A stretch of 64,000 bases of DNA from Actinomadura craniellae (lineage in GTDB: Bacteria; Actinomycetota; Actinomycetes; Streptosporangiales; Streptosporangiaceae), in contig NZ_QLYX01000007.1 of assembly GCF_003289645.1 (NCBI RefSeq), positions 1-64,000 of the forward strand, read 5' to 3'. Numbering within the stretch: the stretch's first letter is position 1; every line of letters starts with the position of its first letter. The notes below the pieces were generated by a model. The model saw only the letters and a list, made by a program, of their open reading frames with translations, was not told the origin of the DNA and ran no database searches. Of the stretch, positions 26,192 through 34,453 are shown one piece after another. The translations under genes were made by a program, and so were the position numbers.

Positions 26192-26245
26192 GATGCCCCG
26201 CCGCGGTCCCCGGGCCGGTGGCGCCGGAGACCGCGGCGGGGTCTC
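26192..26245. terminator. Strong intercistronic hairpin between SPW and tetR genes
   Basis: A 13-bp perfect stem (CCCCGCCGCGGTC / GACCGCGGCGGGG) is extended by GAGA/TCTC across a two-base bulge, with a 20-base loop. It follows the SPW stop on the minus strand and precedes the tetR start by about 23 bases. It may terminate or attenuate. Confidence 0.6.
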
Positions 26246-26269
26246 GATCGAGCATTGGTTGAGCCTGGG

Positions 26270-26605
26270 TCAGGCGGGGGCCTCCGAACCGCTCGTCCGG
26301 GTGGCCTCCCACAGGCCGACGATAGCGGCGACGCCGCCGGCGATCCATGCCGTCCAGGCGGCGGCGTCGTCACCGGAGAAGCCGAAGGCCCACGGCGAGA
26401 CGAAGATGAGGACCGCGAAGGCGGTGCCGGTCCAGGACGACGGCCCGGCCGCCGAGAGCAGCGCGTAGAGCCCCGCGAGGGCGAGCAGGGCGCCGAGCAC
26501 CATGAGGGGCTGTGTGCCCTTGTCGTCGGCCCACAGCGAGGGCGCGAGGAGAGCGACGAGACCCGCGACGAACGCGACCCCGTCCTGCCATGCGAACTTA
26601 CCCAT
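26270..26605 (-). CDS. SPW-repeat membrane protein
   Basis: This 111-residue protein has four membrane spans arranged as two repeats, each containing the SPW-type signature: APSLWADD in the first and VSPWAFGFSGDD in the second. SPW proteins are small integral membrane proteins of unknown function found next to stress or regulator genes. GGAGG lies 6 bases before the ATG at 26605. A perfect TetR-type operator lies 59-84 bases upstream of the start. Confidence 0.84.
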   Translation of the reverse strand: MGKFAWQDGVAFVAGLVALLAPSLWADDKGTQPLMVLGALLALAGLYALLSAAGPSSWTGTAFAVLIFVSPWAFGFSGDDAAAWTAWIAGGVAAIVGLWEATRTSGSEAPA

Positions 26606-26663
26606 TCGCCACCTCCAGGGAGGAATTTCCCGTTGGACCACTTTGTCCTGACAACAGAGATTC

Positions 26664-26689
26664 CCTGATTGACCGACCGGTCAATCAGG
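26664..26689. promoter_or_regulatory. Perfect 26-bp TetR-type operator
   Basis: CCTGATTGACC and GGTCAATCAGG are perfect 11-bp arms around GACC, with the inner core TTGACCGACCGGTCAA that is typical of TetR operators. It lies between the SPW gene (minus) and the riboswitch operon (plus), nearer the former. The neighbouring TetR is the natural candidate to bind it. Confidence 0.75.
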
Positions 26690-26837
26690 CGGAAACGGTA
26701 GACCAGCCTTTCTTTCGAGCCAGGAGTATCTGGCCTTTTGGCGAGGTAAGTCGCCGGCCAATTAACGCAGCGGAAACAGTTTCGAACCCTCAGGGACACG
26801 GCCGAGGTCTTGAGTGGGGCCCGACTCACACGGTGAG

Positions 26838-26948
26838 GCGCGCCTAGGGTTCCGCCGGCCCCCGGAACGGGTGGACCGGGTCTGGTCCGAGAGGCGAGGC
26901 GGGTGCACGGCATCCGTTCCACGGCGGGACAAAAGCCCGGGAGGTCAG
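26838..26948 (+). promoter_or_regulatory. Guanidine-I (ykkC) riboswitch
   Basis: The conserved blocks of this riboswitch appear in order: CTAGGGTTCCG (26844-26854), GGTCTGGTCCGAGAG (26879-26893) and ACGGCGGGACAAAAGCCCGG (26921-26940) followed by GAGG. Pairings seen are CGCCT 26841-26845 with AGGCG 26892-26896 (P1) and GTTCCG 26849-26854 with CGGAAC 26863-26868 (P2). It lies about 50 bases before the ureohydrolase start. No T-tract terminator separates them, so control is more likely translational or through a factor-dependent terminator. The aptamer senses free guanidinium; ligand binding turns such genes on. Confidence 0.92.
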
Positions 26949-26997
26949 CGAAGCCTGGCTTCCCCGCGGATCCGGGCTCCGGCATTCGAGGTGGCCC

Positions 26998-28158
26998 TTG
27001 CACTTCCATCCCCGCAAACCCCCCGCCGAACTGCGCTCCGAGGAACTGCACGGCGACTACGGCCCCGAGGCCCGGTACGCCGTCGCCGCCGAGAGGGACC
27101 TCCCGACCACCCGGTGGGACGAGGAGGTGGCCCGCGGCCTGGAGTACGGGCTGCCGGGCGCCGACTCGATCGTCGACCGCCGCATCCCCACCTTCTCCCG
27201 CGGCGAACTGCCACACTTCGCCGGGATCAACACCTTCCTGAAGGCGCCCTATGTAGAGGACGTCCGGCGGTGCGGCGAGTACGACGTGGCAGTGCTGGGC
27301 GCGCCCTTCGACGGCGGCACCACCTACCGCTCCGGCACCCGGTTCGGCCCGCAGGGCATCCGTAAGATTTCCGCCCTGTACGGGCCCTACAGCTTCGAAC
27401 TCGGGGTCGACCTGCGCGAGTCGATCACCATGGCCGACCTGGGCGACGTGTTCACCATCCCGGGCAACATCGAGAAGACCTTCGACCAGATCAGCAAGGC
27501 CGTCTCCCACGTGTACGCCTCGGGCGCCTTCCCGGTGGTGCTCGGTGGGGACCACTCCATCGGCTACCCGACGGTGCGCGGGGTGGCCGAGCACCTGTCG
27601 GGCAACCTCGGAATCATCCACTTCGACCGGCACGTCGACACCCAGGAGACCGACCTCGACGAGCGGATGCACACCACCCCCTGGTTCCACGCCACCGACC
27701 TGCCGAACGTCCCGCCGAGCAACCTCGTCCAGATCGGCATCGGCGGCTGGCAGGCGCCCCGCCCCGGGGTCAAGGTCGGCAGGGAACGCGGCACCACCAT
27801 CATGACCGTCACCGACTGCGTCGAGATGGGCATCGAGGCCGCCGCCGAGCGTGCCCTGGAGGTCGCCTGGCGGGACGCCGAGGCGGTCTGGCTGAGCTTC
27901 GACGTCGACTGTCTCGACGCGGCCTTCGTGCCCGGCACCGGCTGGCCCGAGCCGGGCGGCTTCCTGCCCCGCGAGGTGCTGAAGTTCATCCAGATCATCG
28001 CCGACTCCGCCCCGCTGGCCGGGATCGAGGTCGTCGAGTGCTCGCCGCCCTACGACAACGCGGAGATCACCTCCCTGATCGCCACCCGGGTGATCTGCGA
28101 CACCCTCGGCTGCCTCGTCCGCTCCGGCCACCTGCCCCTGAAGGGGGGAACGCAATGA
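26998..28158 (+). CDS. gdmH: Guanidine hydrolase (ureohydrolase/agmatinase family)
   Basis: This 386-residue ureohydrolase is longer than agmatinases (about 300-320) because of an N-terminal extension, as in the nickel-dependent guanidine hydrolases. All six metal ligands are present: GGDHS, HFDRHVDTQETDLDE (Asp-His-Asp), and SFDVDCLDAAFVPGTGWPEP. The signatures FDRHVDT and DAAFVPGTGW differ from agmatinase FDAHxD and DPxxAPGTG and recall the guanidine-specific clade. It converts guanidine to urea and ammonia in the cytosol. The start is TTG at 26998 after GAGGTGG; no other start fits. It is under the riboswitch and overlaps the transporter gene (ATGA). The symbol rests on family resemblance. 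Confidence 0.85.
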   Translation: MHFHPRKPPAELRSEELHGDYGPEARYAVAAERDLPTTRWDEEVARGLEYGLPGADSIVDRRIPTFSRGELPHFAGINTFLKAPYVEDVRRCGEYDVAVLGAPFDGGTTYRSGTRFGPQGIRKISALYGPYSFELGVDLRESITMADLGDVFTIPGNIEKTFDQISKAVSHVYASGAFPVVLGGDHSIGYPTVRGVAEHLSGNLGIIHFDRHVDTQETDLDERMHTTPWFHATDLPNVPPSNLVQIGIGGWQAPRPGVKVGRERGTTIMTVTDCVEMGIEAAAERALEVAWRDAEAVWLSFDVDCLDAAFVPGTGWPEPGGFLPREVLKFIQIIADSAPLAGIEVVECSPPYDNAEITSLIATRVICDTLGCLVRSGHLPLKGGTQ

Positions 28159-29177
28159 CCAAGCTCACCACGTCCACCAGGTCCCTCACCGGGCTCGTCC
28201 TCGCCCTGGTGCTCCTCGTGCCGGGCCTGGCGGCCTGCGGGGGCGGCGCCACGTCGGCATCGGGCGGCGACAAGATCGTGTTCGGCTTCAGCGCCTGGCC
28301 CGGCTGGTTCCCCTGGCAGATCGCCCAGGAGCAGGGGCTGTTCGCCAAGAACGGCGTCGAGGTGGAACTCAAGTACTTCGACAGCTACACCGACAGCCTG
28401 ACCGCCCTGGCCAACGGGTCGCTCGACTTCAACAGCCAGACGCTCAACGACACGATCTCCTCGGTGGCCGGCGGGGCCGCCGAGACCATCGTGCTGACCA
28501 ACGACAACTCCACCGGCAACGACCAGATCATCGCCCGTCCCGGCATCTCCACCGTCGCCGACCTCAAGGGCAGGACGGTCGCCGCCGAGCAGGGCACCGT
28601 CGACCACTACCTGCTGCTGCTCGCCCTGGAGCGGGCCGGGCTGAGCGAGCGGGACATCACCTTCAAGCCCCTGCTCACCGACGCGGCGGCGGCCGCCTTC
28701 GCGGCCAAGCGGGTCGACGCCGTCGGCGTGTTCGCGCCCTTCACCGACACCGCGCTCAAGCTGCCCGGCAGCAAGGCGATCGCCACCTCCAAGGACTTTC
28801 CCGGCGCGATCCCCGACCACCTGGTGGCCCGTACCGAACTGGTGAAGAAGAACCCGAAGGCGGTGCAGGCCGTCGTCAAGACCTGGTTCGACACGCTGGC
28901 CTGGATCAAGGCCAACCCTGACCGCGCCGTGCAGATCATGGCCAAGCGGGCCGGGGTGAGCCCGGCCGACTACAAGGCCTACGACGCGGGCACGACGATC
29001 TTCACCCTGGAGGACAACCTCAAGGCCTTCACCTCCGGTACCACCGACGCCCACCTGGACTTCCAGGCCAAGAAGATCAGCGCCTTCCTCGTCAGCACCA
29101 AGCTCGTGGACCGGGCCCCCGACCTGGCCGGCCTGTTCGACCCCACCTTCGTGAAACAACTCGGTGGAGCGGGATGA
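28155..29177 (+). CDS. ABC transporter substrate-binding lipoprotein (NMT1/SsuA type), probable guanidine importer
   Basis: This 340-residue exported lipoprotein has a signal with lipobox LAAC (Cys28), then a periplasmic-binding fold of the NMT1/TauA/SsuA class. Landmarks are FGFSAWPGWFPWQIAQEQGLFAKNG (split here as FGFSAWPGW and WQIAQEQGLF), DLKGRTVAAEQGTVDHY and DHLVARTELVKKNPKAV. The family binds sulfonates, taurine, thiamine precursors or nitrogen compounds. Placement directly after the guanidine hydrolase and behind a guanidine riboswitch makes guanidine, or a compound yielding it, the likely ligand (inference). It overlaps both neighbouring genes. Confidence 0.86.
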   Translation: MTKLTTSTRSLTGLVLALVLLVPGLAACGGGATSASGGDKIVFGFSAWPGWFPWQIAQEQGLFAKNGVEVELKYFDSYTDSLTALANGSLDFNSQTLNDTISSVAGGAAETIVLTNDNSTGNDQIIARPGISTVADLKGRTVAAEQGTVDHYLLLLALERAGLSERDITFKPLLTDAAAAAFAAKRVDAVGVFAPFTDTALKLPGSKAIATSKDFPGAIPDHLVARTELVKKNPKAVQAVVKTWFDTLAWIKANPDRAVQIMAKRAGVSPADYKAYDAGTTIFTLEDNLKAFTSGTTDAHLDFQAKKISAFLVSTKLVDRAPDLAGLFDPTFVKQLGGAG

Positions 29178-30055
29178 GCACCGTGGACGAGCTGCCGCCG
29201 GCCGCGCGGGCCCGGGAGACCCGCGGCCGTGCGGACTGGCCGGAACTGCCGCGCCACCCGGCCCGGCGGGCCCGCGCGGGGTGGCTGGCGCCGCGCCGGG
29301 AGATCTCGCCGGCCGCGCGCTGGACGCTGCGGGCGCTGTCCCTGCTGGTGCCGCTGGCGGTCTGGGTGGCGCTCAGCACCTCCGGCCGGGTCGACCCGAC
29401 CTTCCTGCCCACCCCGGCGGCGACCTGGGACGCCTGGTGGGAGATGGCCCGCTCCGGCGAGCTGTGGACCGACACGGCGGCCAGCGTCCGCCGGGTGCTG
29501 CTGGGATTCGGGCTGGCGCTGCTCATCTCGGTGCCGCTGGGATTCGCGATGGGCACCTGGCGCTGGGCGCTGGCCGCGCTGGAGCCGATCATCGGCCTGG
29601 TGCGGTACTGGCCGGCGGGCGCGTTCATCCCGCTGCTGATCATCTGGCTGGGGCTGGGGGAGTCCTCGAAGCTCGCCGTGCTGGTCATCGGTGTGGTGTT
29701 CTTCAACACGCTGATGGTCGCGGAGGCCGTGCGGCGGGTGCCCCAGCGGCTGCTGGAGGCGTCCATGACGCTGGGCGCGACCCCCGGGGTGCTGGTCCGC
29801 AAGGTGATCTTCCCGTACGCGCTGCCCGGCATCATCGACGCGGCCCGGGTCAACTCGGCGGCGGCGTGGAACCTGGTGGTGATCGCCGAACTCTTCGCCG
29901 CGACCTCGGGCCTCGGCTACCGGATCGTGCGGTCGGGGCGGTTCCTGCAGACCGACCGCATCTTCGCGGTGCTGATCGTCATCGGGGTGATCGGCATCCT
30001 GATGGACGTCGGGCTGCGGCTGCTACGCGACCGGATCGGCAGGTGGACGCCATGA
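29174..30055 (+). CDS. ABC transporter permease (SsuC/TauC type)
   Basis: This 293-residue inner-membrane protein has about six spans and the EAA-type cytoplasmic loop QRLLEASMTLGATPGVLVRKVIFPYALPG (core EASMTLGATPG) that docks to the ATPase. N-terminal residues 1-45 are polar. It completes the SsuABC-like transporter with the flanking genes. Its ATG overlaps the binding-protein stop and its stop overlaps the ATPase start, showing a single operon with stoichiometric translation. Confidence 0.87.
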   Translation: MSTVDELPPAARARETRGRADWPELPRHPARRARAGWLAPRREISPAARWTLRALSLLVPLAVWVALSTSGRVDPTFLPTPAATWDAWWEMARSGELWTDTAASVRRVLLGFGLALLISVPLGFAMGTWRWALAALEPIIGLVRYWPAGAFIPLLIIWLGLGESSKLAVLVIGVVFFNTLMVAEAVRRVPQRLLEASMTLGATPGVLVRKVIFPYALPGIIDAARVNSAAAWNLVVIAELFAATSGLGYRIVRSGRFLQTDRIFAVLIVIGVIGILMDVGLRLLRDRIGRWTP

Positions 30056-30831
30056 GCGCCGGACTGGAACTGGCCGGGGTCGGCAAGACCTTCCCCGGCG
30101 GCGCGCGGGTGCTGGAGGGCATCGACCTGAGCGTCGCGCCCGGCGAGTTCGTGTGCGTGGCGGGCGCCAGCGGCTCGGGCAAATCCACGCTGCTCAACCT
30201 GGTCGCCGGCCTGCTGGAGCCGACCGGCGGCACCGTCACCTGGGACGGCCGTCCGGTCACCGGACCGGGCCCGGACCGGGGGCTGGTCTGCCAGACCGGC
30301 GAGCTGTTCCCGTGGCGCACGGTCGCGGCCAACGTCGCGTTCGGGCTGGAACTGCTGCGGATCTCCCGTGCCGAGCGGGCGCGGCGGGTGCGCTGGTACC
30401 TGGAGGAGGTCGGGCTGACGGCTTACGCCGACGCGCTGCCCGGCAGCCTGTCCGGCGGCCAACGGCAGCGGGTGGCCATCGCCCGGGCGCTGGCCTGCGA
30501 GCCGCACGTCCTCCTGCTGGACGAGCCGTTCGGCGCGCTCGACGTGCAGACCAAGGAGGACATGCAGATCTTCCTGCGGCAGGTCTGGCGGGACACGGGC
30601 ACGACCGTCGTCATGGTGACCCACGACGTCGAGGAGGCGGTCTTCCTGGCCGGCCGGGTCGTGGTGCTGGCCAGCGACCCCGGCCGGGTGGCCGCGGACC
30701 TGCCCGTGGACCTGCCCGCCGAGCGCGACCTGGCCGTCCGGCGCACCCCGGAGTTCCTGGCGCTGCGCACCGAGGTCGAGGACCTGGTCCGCCTGCACCA
30801 TACGGCCCACACGGCGCGGCGGCCCGGCTGA
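30052..30831 (+). CDS. ABC transporter ATPase (SsuB/TauB type)
   Basis: This 259-residue nucleotide-binding subunit has Walker [12 protein letters not shown], a Q-loop in GLVCQTGELFPWRTV, signature LSGGQRQRVAIARAL, Walker B LLLDEPFGALD and an H-loop VMVTHDVEEAV. It powers the importer encoded just upstream. It is the last gene of the riboswitch operon and is convergent with cvnD, with only 3 bases between the two stop codons. No hypA/hypB nickel-chaperone genes follow, unlike some guanidine hydrolase loci. Confidence 0.9.
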   Translation: MSAGLELAGVGKTFPGGARVLEGIDLSVAPGEFVCVAGASGSGKSTLLNLVAGLLEPTGGTVTWDGRPVTGPGPDRGLVCQTGELFPWRTVAANVAFGLELLRISRAERARRVRWYLEEVGLTAYADALPGSLSGGQRQRVAIARALACEPHVLLLDEPFGALDVQTKEDMQIFLRQVWRDTGTTVVMVTHDVEEAVFLAGRVVVLASDPGRVAADLPVDLPAERDLAVRRTPEFLALRTEVEDLVRLHHTAHTARRPG

Positions 30832-30834
30832 CCG

Positions 30835-31395
30835 TCAGGTCGCGGCGGCGATCACGCTGTCGAGCAGGGCCAGGACGACCTTCTTGACCGACTCGCGGTC
30901 ACGCGCGTCGCAGGGCACCAGCGGTACCCGGGCGGGCAGGCCCAGCGCTTCCCGGATCTCCTCCAGCGCGAACCGCCGGGAGTCCGGGAAGTGGTTGATC
31001 CCGACCGCCAGTGGCAGGTTCGCCTCCTCGAAGAAGTCCAGCGCGGGGTAGGCGTGGTCGATCCGCCGGGTGTCCATCAGCACGACGGCGCCCAGCGCCC
31101 CCTCGATCAGGTCGTCCCACAGGAAGGCGAAGCGCTCCTGGCCGGGCGTGCCGAACAGGTAGAGGACGATCCCCGTGTCCAGGGTGACGCGGCCGAAGTC
31201 GAAGGCCACCGTGGTGGTGCCCTTGAGCTCCACCCCGGTGGTGTCGTCGACGCCGGCCGAGACCTCCGTCAGGGCGGCCTCGGTGGTCAGCGGTTCGATC
31301 TCCGAGACGGCGCCGACGAAGGTCGTCTTGCCGACGCCGAACCCGCCGGAGATGACGATCTTCGCGGAGATCACGGCTTCAGAGTGCGGCGACAC
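30835..31395 (-). CDS. cvnD: Conservon small GTPase-like protein CvnD
   Basis: This 186-residue Ras-like P-loop protein shows G1 SGGFGVGKTTFVGAVSE, a DFGRV/GTPGQERF switch-II-like G3 region (YLFGTPGQERFAFLWDD) and NHFPDSRRF in the G4 region, where the canonical NKxD is altered. CvnD is the GTP-binding component of actinobacterial conservons, which are thought to resemble eukaryotic G-protein relays at the membrane. GTG 31395 overlaps cvnC; GTG 31374 (VISAKIVISGG) is a shorter option. Confidence 0.9.
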   Translation of the reverse strand: MSPHSEAVISAKIVISGGFGVGKTTFVGAVSEIEPLTTEAALTEVSAGVDDTTGVELKGTTTVAFDFGRVTLDTGIVLYLFGTPGQERFAFLWDDLIEGALGAVVLMDTRRIDHAYPALDFFEEANLPLAVGINHFPDSRRFALEEIREALGLPARVPLVPCDARDRESVKKVVLALLDSVIAAAT

Positions 31396-31744
31396 CGTCG
31401 CGGATCCTTTCCAGCAGGGACACCGGCGGTCGGTCCTCGAACCCCAGATGCTCGTGGACGCTCAGCAGCCGTTCGGCGATCAGGTCGGCGATGAGCACCC
31501 GCACCACGCCGAGCGGGACGTTCAGCAGGACGGAGACCTCGGCCACCGAGATCGGTCGCTGGGCGGCCGCCACGATGCGGCGCCGCTCGAAGTTCAGCGT
31601 GGCCGAACGCGCCGCCGCGGTGGCCGTGACCAGTGTCTCGACGCGCAGCCGCGCGTCCGCGGGACGGGTTCGGCCGCCGGTCACGATGAACGGCCGGACC
31701 ATGCTGTCGACGTCGGGGTCCTCCCACTCGGCGGGTCTCCTCAT
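31379..31744 (-). CDS. cvnC: Conservon DUF742 protein CvnC
   Basis: This 121-residue protein of the DUF742 family has the characteristic VRPFIVTGGRTRP start and a winged-helix-like body, RRIVAAAQRPISVAEVSVLL and NVPLGVVRVLIADLIAERLL. It is the third conservon component and probably bridges CvnB and CvnD. Its ATG overlaps the cvnB stop (ATGA at 31741-31744) and its end overlaps the cvnD start, so the cluster is translationally coupled. Confidence 0.9.
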   Translation of the reverse strand: MRRPAEWEDPDVDSMVRPFIVTGGRTRPADARLRVETLVTATAAARSATLNFERRRIVAAAQRPISVAEVSVLLNVPLGVVRVLIADLIAERLLSVHEHLGFEDRPPVSLLERIRDGVAAL

Positions 31745-32163
31745 CGCAGCACCTGGGTTTTCAGCTCGGCGACCAGCTGGGGCGTCAGCAGCGCCCCGAA
31801 CCGGTCGCACAGCACCGTGATCTCGTGGCCGATCAGGCCGAGGTCGCAGTCGGCGGTCGCGACCACCCCCAGGCAGCTTCCGTCCGAGACGGCCGATACC
31901 AGCAGGAAGCCACGCCGCATTTCGATCATGACGAGCTTGAGCCCGTCGAAGCCGTACTGGCGGGAGGCGCTGTGGGCCAGGCTGGTCATCCCGGAGACGA
32001 TCGCGGCCAGATGCTCGGCCCCCGCCCGGTCCAGCCCTTCCGACATCGCCATCAGCAGCCCGTCGGAGGAGACCGCGACCGCGTCGGTGACGCCGTCGGT
32101 CTCCCGCACGAAGCTCGCCAGCAACCAGTTGAAGCTCTGGGTCTCCGAAGTCGCCTGTCCCAT
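31741..32163 (-). CDS. cvnB: Conservon roadblock/LC7 protein CvnB
   Basis: This 140-residue roadblock/LC7-domain protein has FNWLLASFVRETDGVTDAVA, SSDGLLMAMSEGLDR and ISVS-type strands ending GHEITVLCDRFGALLTPQLV. By analogy with MglB, such proteins act as GTPase regulators for the partner small GTPase, here CvnD. It follows cvnA by 16 bases and overlaps cvnC. Confidence 0.9.
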   Translation of the reverse strand: MGQATSETQSFNWLLASFVRETDGVTDAVAVSSDGLLMAMSEGLDRAGAEHLAAIVSGMTSLAHSASRQYGFDGLKLVMIEMRRGFLLVSAVSDGSCLGVVATADCDLGLIGHEITVLCDRFGALLTPQLVAELKTQVLR

Positions 32164-32179
32164 CGGGACCGTGGCCTCC

Positions 32180-34453
32180 TCAATCCGATTCCGTGGGGTA
32201 TGCCGGGGGGCCGCCGGGGCGGTCCTGCTGCGCCCGGCGGACACCGGAGCGCAGGTCGTCGAGCATCGACCGCACCTCGCCCGGTGAACGTTCCACCCCG
32301 TTCGGGGCAGGGGATCCGGCGGGCCGGGCGGGACGGCGCAGCGCGCGGTCACCGGGCCGCCGTTTGACGAGCCCGTTGCGGGTGGTGGCGAGGTCGTCGG
32401 CGGGTGGCGACGCCACCGCGACCCGCCCGGCCGCGGTGGCGTGGCCGGGCTCGGGTGCGGCCCGGCGGCCGGTCCCGGCGTGCGCGGCGGAGCCTGCCGG
32501 GACGGGCTTGGCCGGCGGGGCCGCCAGCAGGTTCGCGGGCAGCGCCACCCGGGCCGTCACGCCGTTCAGCGGCGAGTCGTGCAGCCGGACCTCGATGCCC
32601 AGCCGGGCCGCCAGCACGCCGACGACGTAGTGGCCGAGGTTCCGGGCGGGCGTCACCAGGAAGTTCTGCTCGCCGCGCAGCCGGGCGTTGGCGGTGGCCA
32701 TCGCCTCCGGCGTCATCCCGACGCCCTGGTCGACGATGGCGATGTGGTACTCCGCGCCCGTCCCGCGCGCCTGCACCTCGACTTCGAGTTCGGGCGGGGA
32801 GAACGCGAGCGCGTTCTCGATGAGCTCGGCCAGCAGGTGCGAGATCTCGGCCGCGGCCGACCCCTGGACCAGGGCGTCGTCGGCGCGGCGCAGGACCACC
32901 CGCCGGTAGTCCTCGACCTCGGCGAACGCCGAGCGCAGCACGTCGCCGACCGCGACCGGGCCGGACCGGCGGCGGGGGCCGTGCTCGCCGACCAGCACGA
33001 GCAGGCTCTCGGCGTTGCGCCGCATGCGGGTGGCCAGGTGGTCGAGCTCGAACAGGTCCGCCAGCTGGTCGGGGTCGGTCTCCTCGCGCTCCAGGGCGGT
33101 GATGAAGCCGAGCTGGCGGCGGACGAGGTTCTGGTTGCGGCGGCCCAGGTTGGCCAGCGACTCGGCGGTGTTGCGGCGCATCACCGCCTGCTCCACGGCC
33201 AGCCGCACGGCCGTCTCCCGCAGGTGGTCCAGCGCCTCGGTCACCGCGGCGAACTCGTCGTCGCGCCGGGCCAGCTCGGAGCGCACCGAGTCCGGCACCA
33301 CCGTCGCCGGGTCCTCCGCGGCCTGGATGCGCTCCATCGCCGCCGGCAGCCGGCGTTCGGCGGCGTCGCGGGCCTCGCCGGCCAGCGCCCCCAGCGGGCG
33401 CACGATCGACCGGAAGGTGGAGAGCCACACCAGCAGCGCGGCCACCAGGGTGAGTACCGCGGCGGCCGCGTACCCGGCCAGCCGCTGTGTCGCCCCCGTC
33501 TCGATCTGCGCGGCCCGGGCCCGCACGTCGTCTCCGATGCCCCGCTGGACGGTGCGCATGTCGTCGACCACGGTGGTCATCGCGTCCCACCAGGTCGGCG
33601 GGTTCAGTCCCAGCCGCTCGCCCCGGGCCCCGCCCAGTGCCCGCTGCTCGTAGGCGGCGGCGGTGACGGCCGCGGGAGTGCGCAGCGCCGACTCCAGTGC
33701 GAGCGCCCGGCGCGGCGTCGCCGTCCGGGAGAACTGGGCGAAGGCGTCCAGCTTGGTGGCGCGGACCTCGGTGAACCGCAGGTAGTCGTCCTGGGTGAAC
33801 GAGCCCACGGCGAACACCCCGTTCAGGTGCCCGCGCTCCAGGGCGGTGGCCTCCTTGGCCCGGCCCAGCACCGACAGGGCCGCCAGGCCCCGGCGCAGTT
33901 CGGGATCGGGCTGCGTGAGATCGCCGCCCGCGGCCGCGTCGTTCAGGGCGGTGATCGCGGCGGTGTAGAAGTCGAGCATGACCGGCCGGGCGATCCGCCC
34001 GGCGTCCACCGAGCCGCGGGTGGTGCCCAGCTCGGCCAGCCGGCCCAGCGCGGCGCGCACGGCGCCGGCGCCCGGGCTCCCGCCGCGGGCCAGCAGCCGG
34101 TCCAGGGCGGCCCGGCTCTCGTCGGACCGGCGGCGCTGGGCGTCCACCTGGGCCCGGTAGCCGGTCTCGCCGCCCAGCAGGCCGCTCGTCAGCCCGCGCT
34201 CGCGCTGCAGGGAGTGGATCAGTTCCTGGGTGGCCAGCACCAGTTCGACGCCGGCCACGGCGGCGTCCGCCTGCCGGGTCACCCGGGTCTGGTCCGCCAC
34301 CCCGAGGATGGACAGCCCGGCCAGCAGCACGGTGGGGACGGAGAGGATCAGGGCCATCCGCGCCCTGATCGTCCGGACCCGGGCGAAGCGCCTGCGCGGT
34401 GCGGGATCGGAGGTCTTCCCGTGCCGCGCGGGCGCGCGATGCCGCAGGCTCAC
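32180..34453 (-). CDS. cvnA: Conservon sensor-kinase-like protein CvnA
   Basis: This 757-residue membrane sensor has an N-terminal span (ALILSVPTVLLAGLSILGV), an extracellular nitrate/nitrite-sensing-like domain (HSLQRERGLTSGLLGG, about residues 60-320), a second span (YAAAAVLTLVAALLVWLSTF) and HAMP-like helices. A HATPase_c domain follows (HLLAELIENALAFSPP, VDQGVGMTPEAM, GHYVVGVLAARLGIEV). The dimerisation helix NLGRRNQNLVRRQLGFITAL lacks a phospho-accepting histidine, as is usual for CvnA. A disordered Pro/Arg-rich tail of about 130 residues ends the protein. The GTG start overlaps a 9-codon leader ORF. Confidence 0.89.
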   Translation of the reverse strand: MSLRHRAPARHGKTSDPAPRRRFARVRTIRARMALILSVPTVLLAGLSILGVADQTRVTRQADAAVAGVELVLATQELIHSLQRERGLTSGLLGGETGYRAQVDAQRRRSDESRAALDRLLARGGSPGAGAVRAALGRLAELGTTRGSVDAGRIARPVMLDFYTAAITALNDAAAGGDLTQPDPELRRGLAALSVLGRAKEATALERGHLNGVFAVGSFTQDDYLRFTEVRATKLDAFAQFSRTATPRRALALESALRTPAAVTAAAYEQRALGGARGERLGLNPPTWWDAMTTVVDDMRTVQRGIGDDVRARAAQIETGATQRLAGYAAAAVLTLVAALLVWLSTFRSIVRPLGALAGEARDAAERRLPAAMERIQAAEDPATVVPDSVRSELARRDDEFAAVTEALDHLRETAVRLAVEQAVMRRNTAESLANLGRRNQNLVRRQLGFITALEREETDPDQLADLFELDHLATRMRRNAESLLVLVGEHGPRRRSGPVAVGDVLRSAFAEVEDYRRVVLRRADDALVQGSAAAEISHLLAELIENALAFSPPELEVEVQARGTGAEYHIAIVDQGVGMTPEAMATANARLRGEQNFLVTPARNLGHYVVGVLAARLGIEVRLHDSPLNGVTARVALPANLLAAPPAKPVPAGSAAHAGTGRRAAPEPGHATAAGRVAVASPPADDLATTRNGLVKRRPGDRALRRPARPAGSPAPNGVERSPGEVRSMLDDLRSGVRRAQQDRPGGPPAYPTESD

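Noticed and set aside
26998-28158. Annotation as agmatinase (polyamine synthesis)
   Set aside because: Length, the FDRHVDT and DAAFVPGTGW signatures, the upstream guanidine riboswitch and the linked importer all fit guanidine hydrolysis better.
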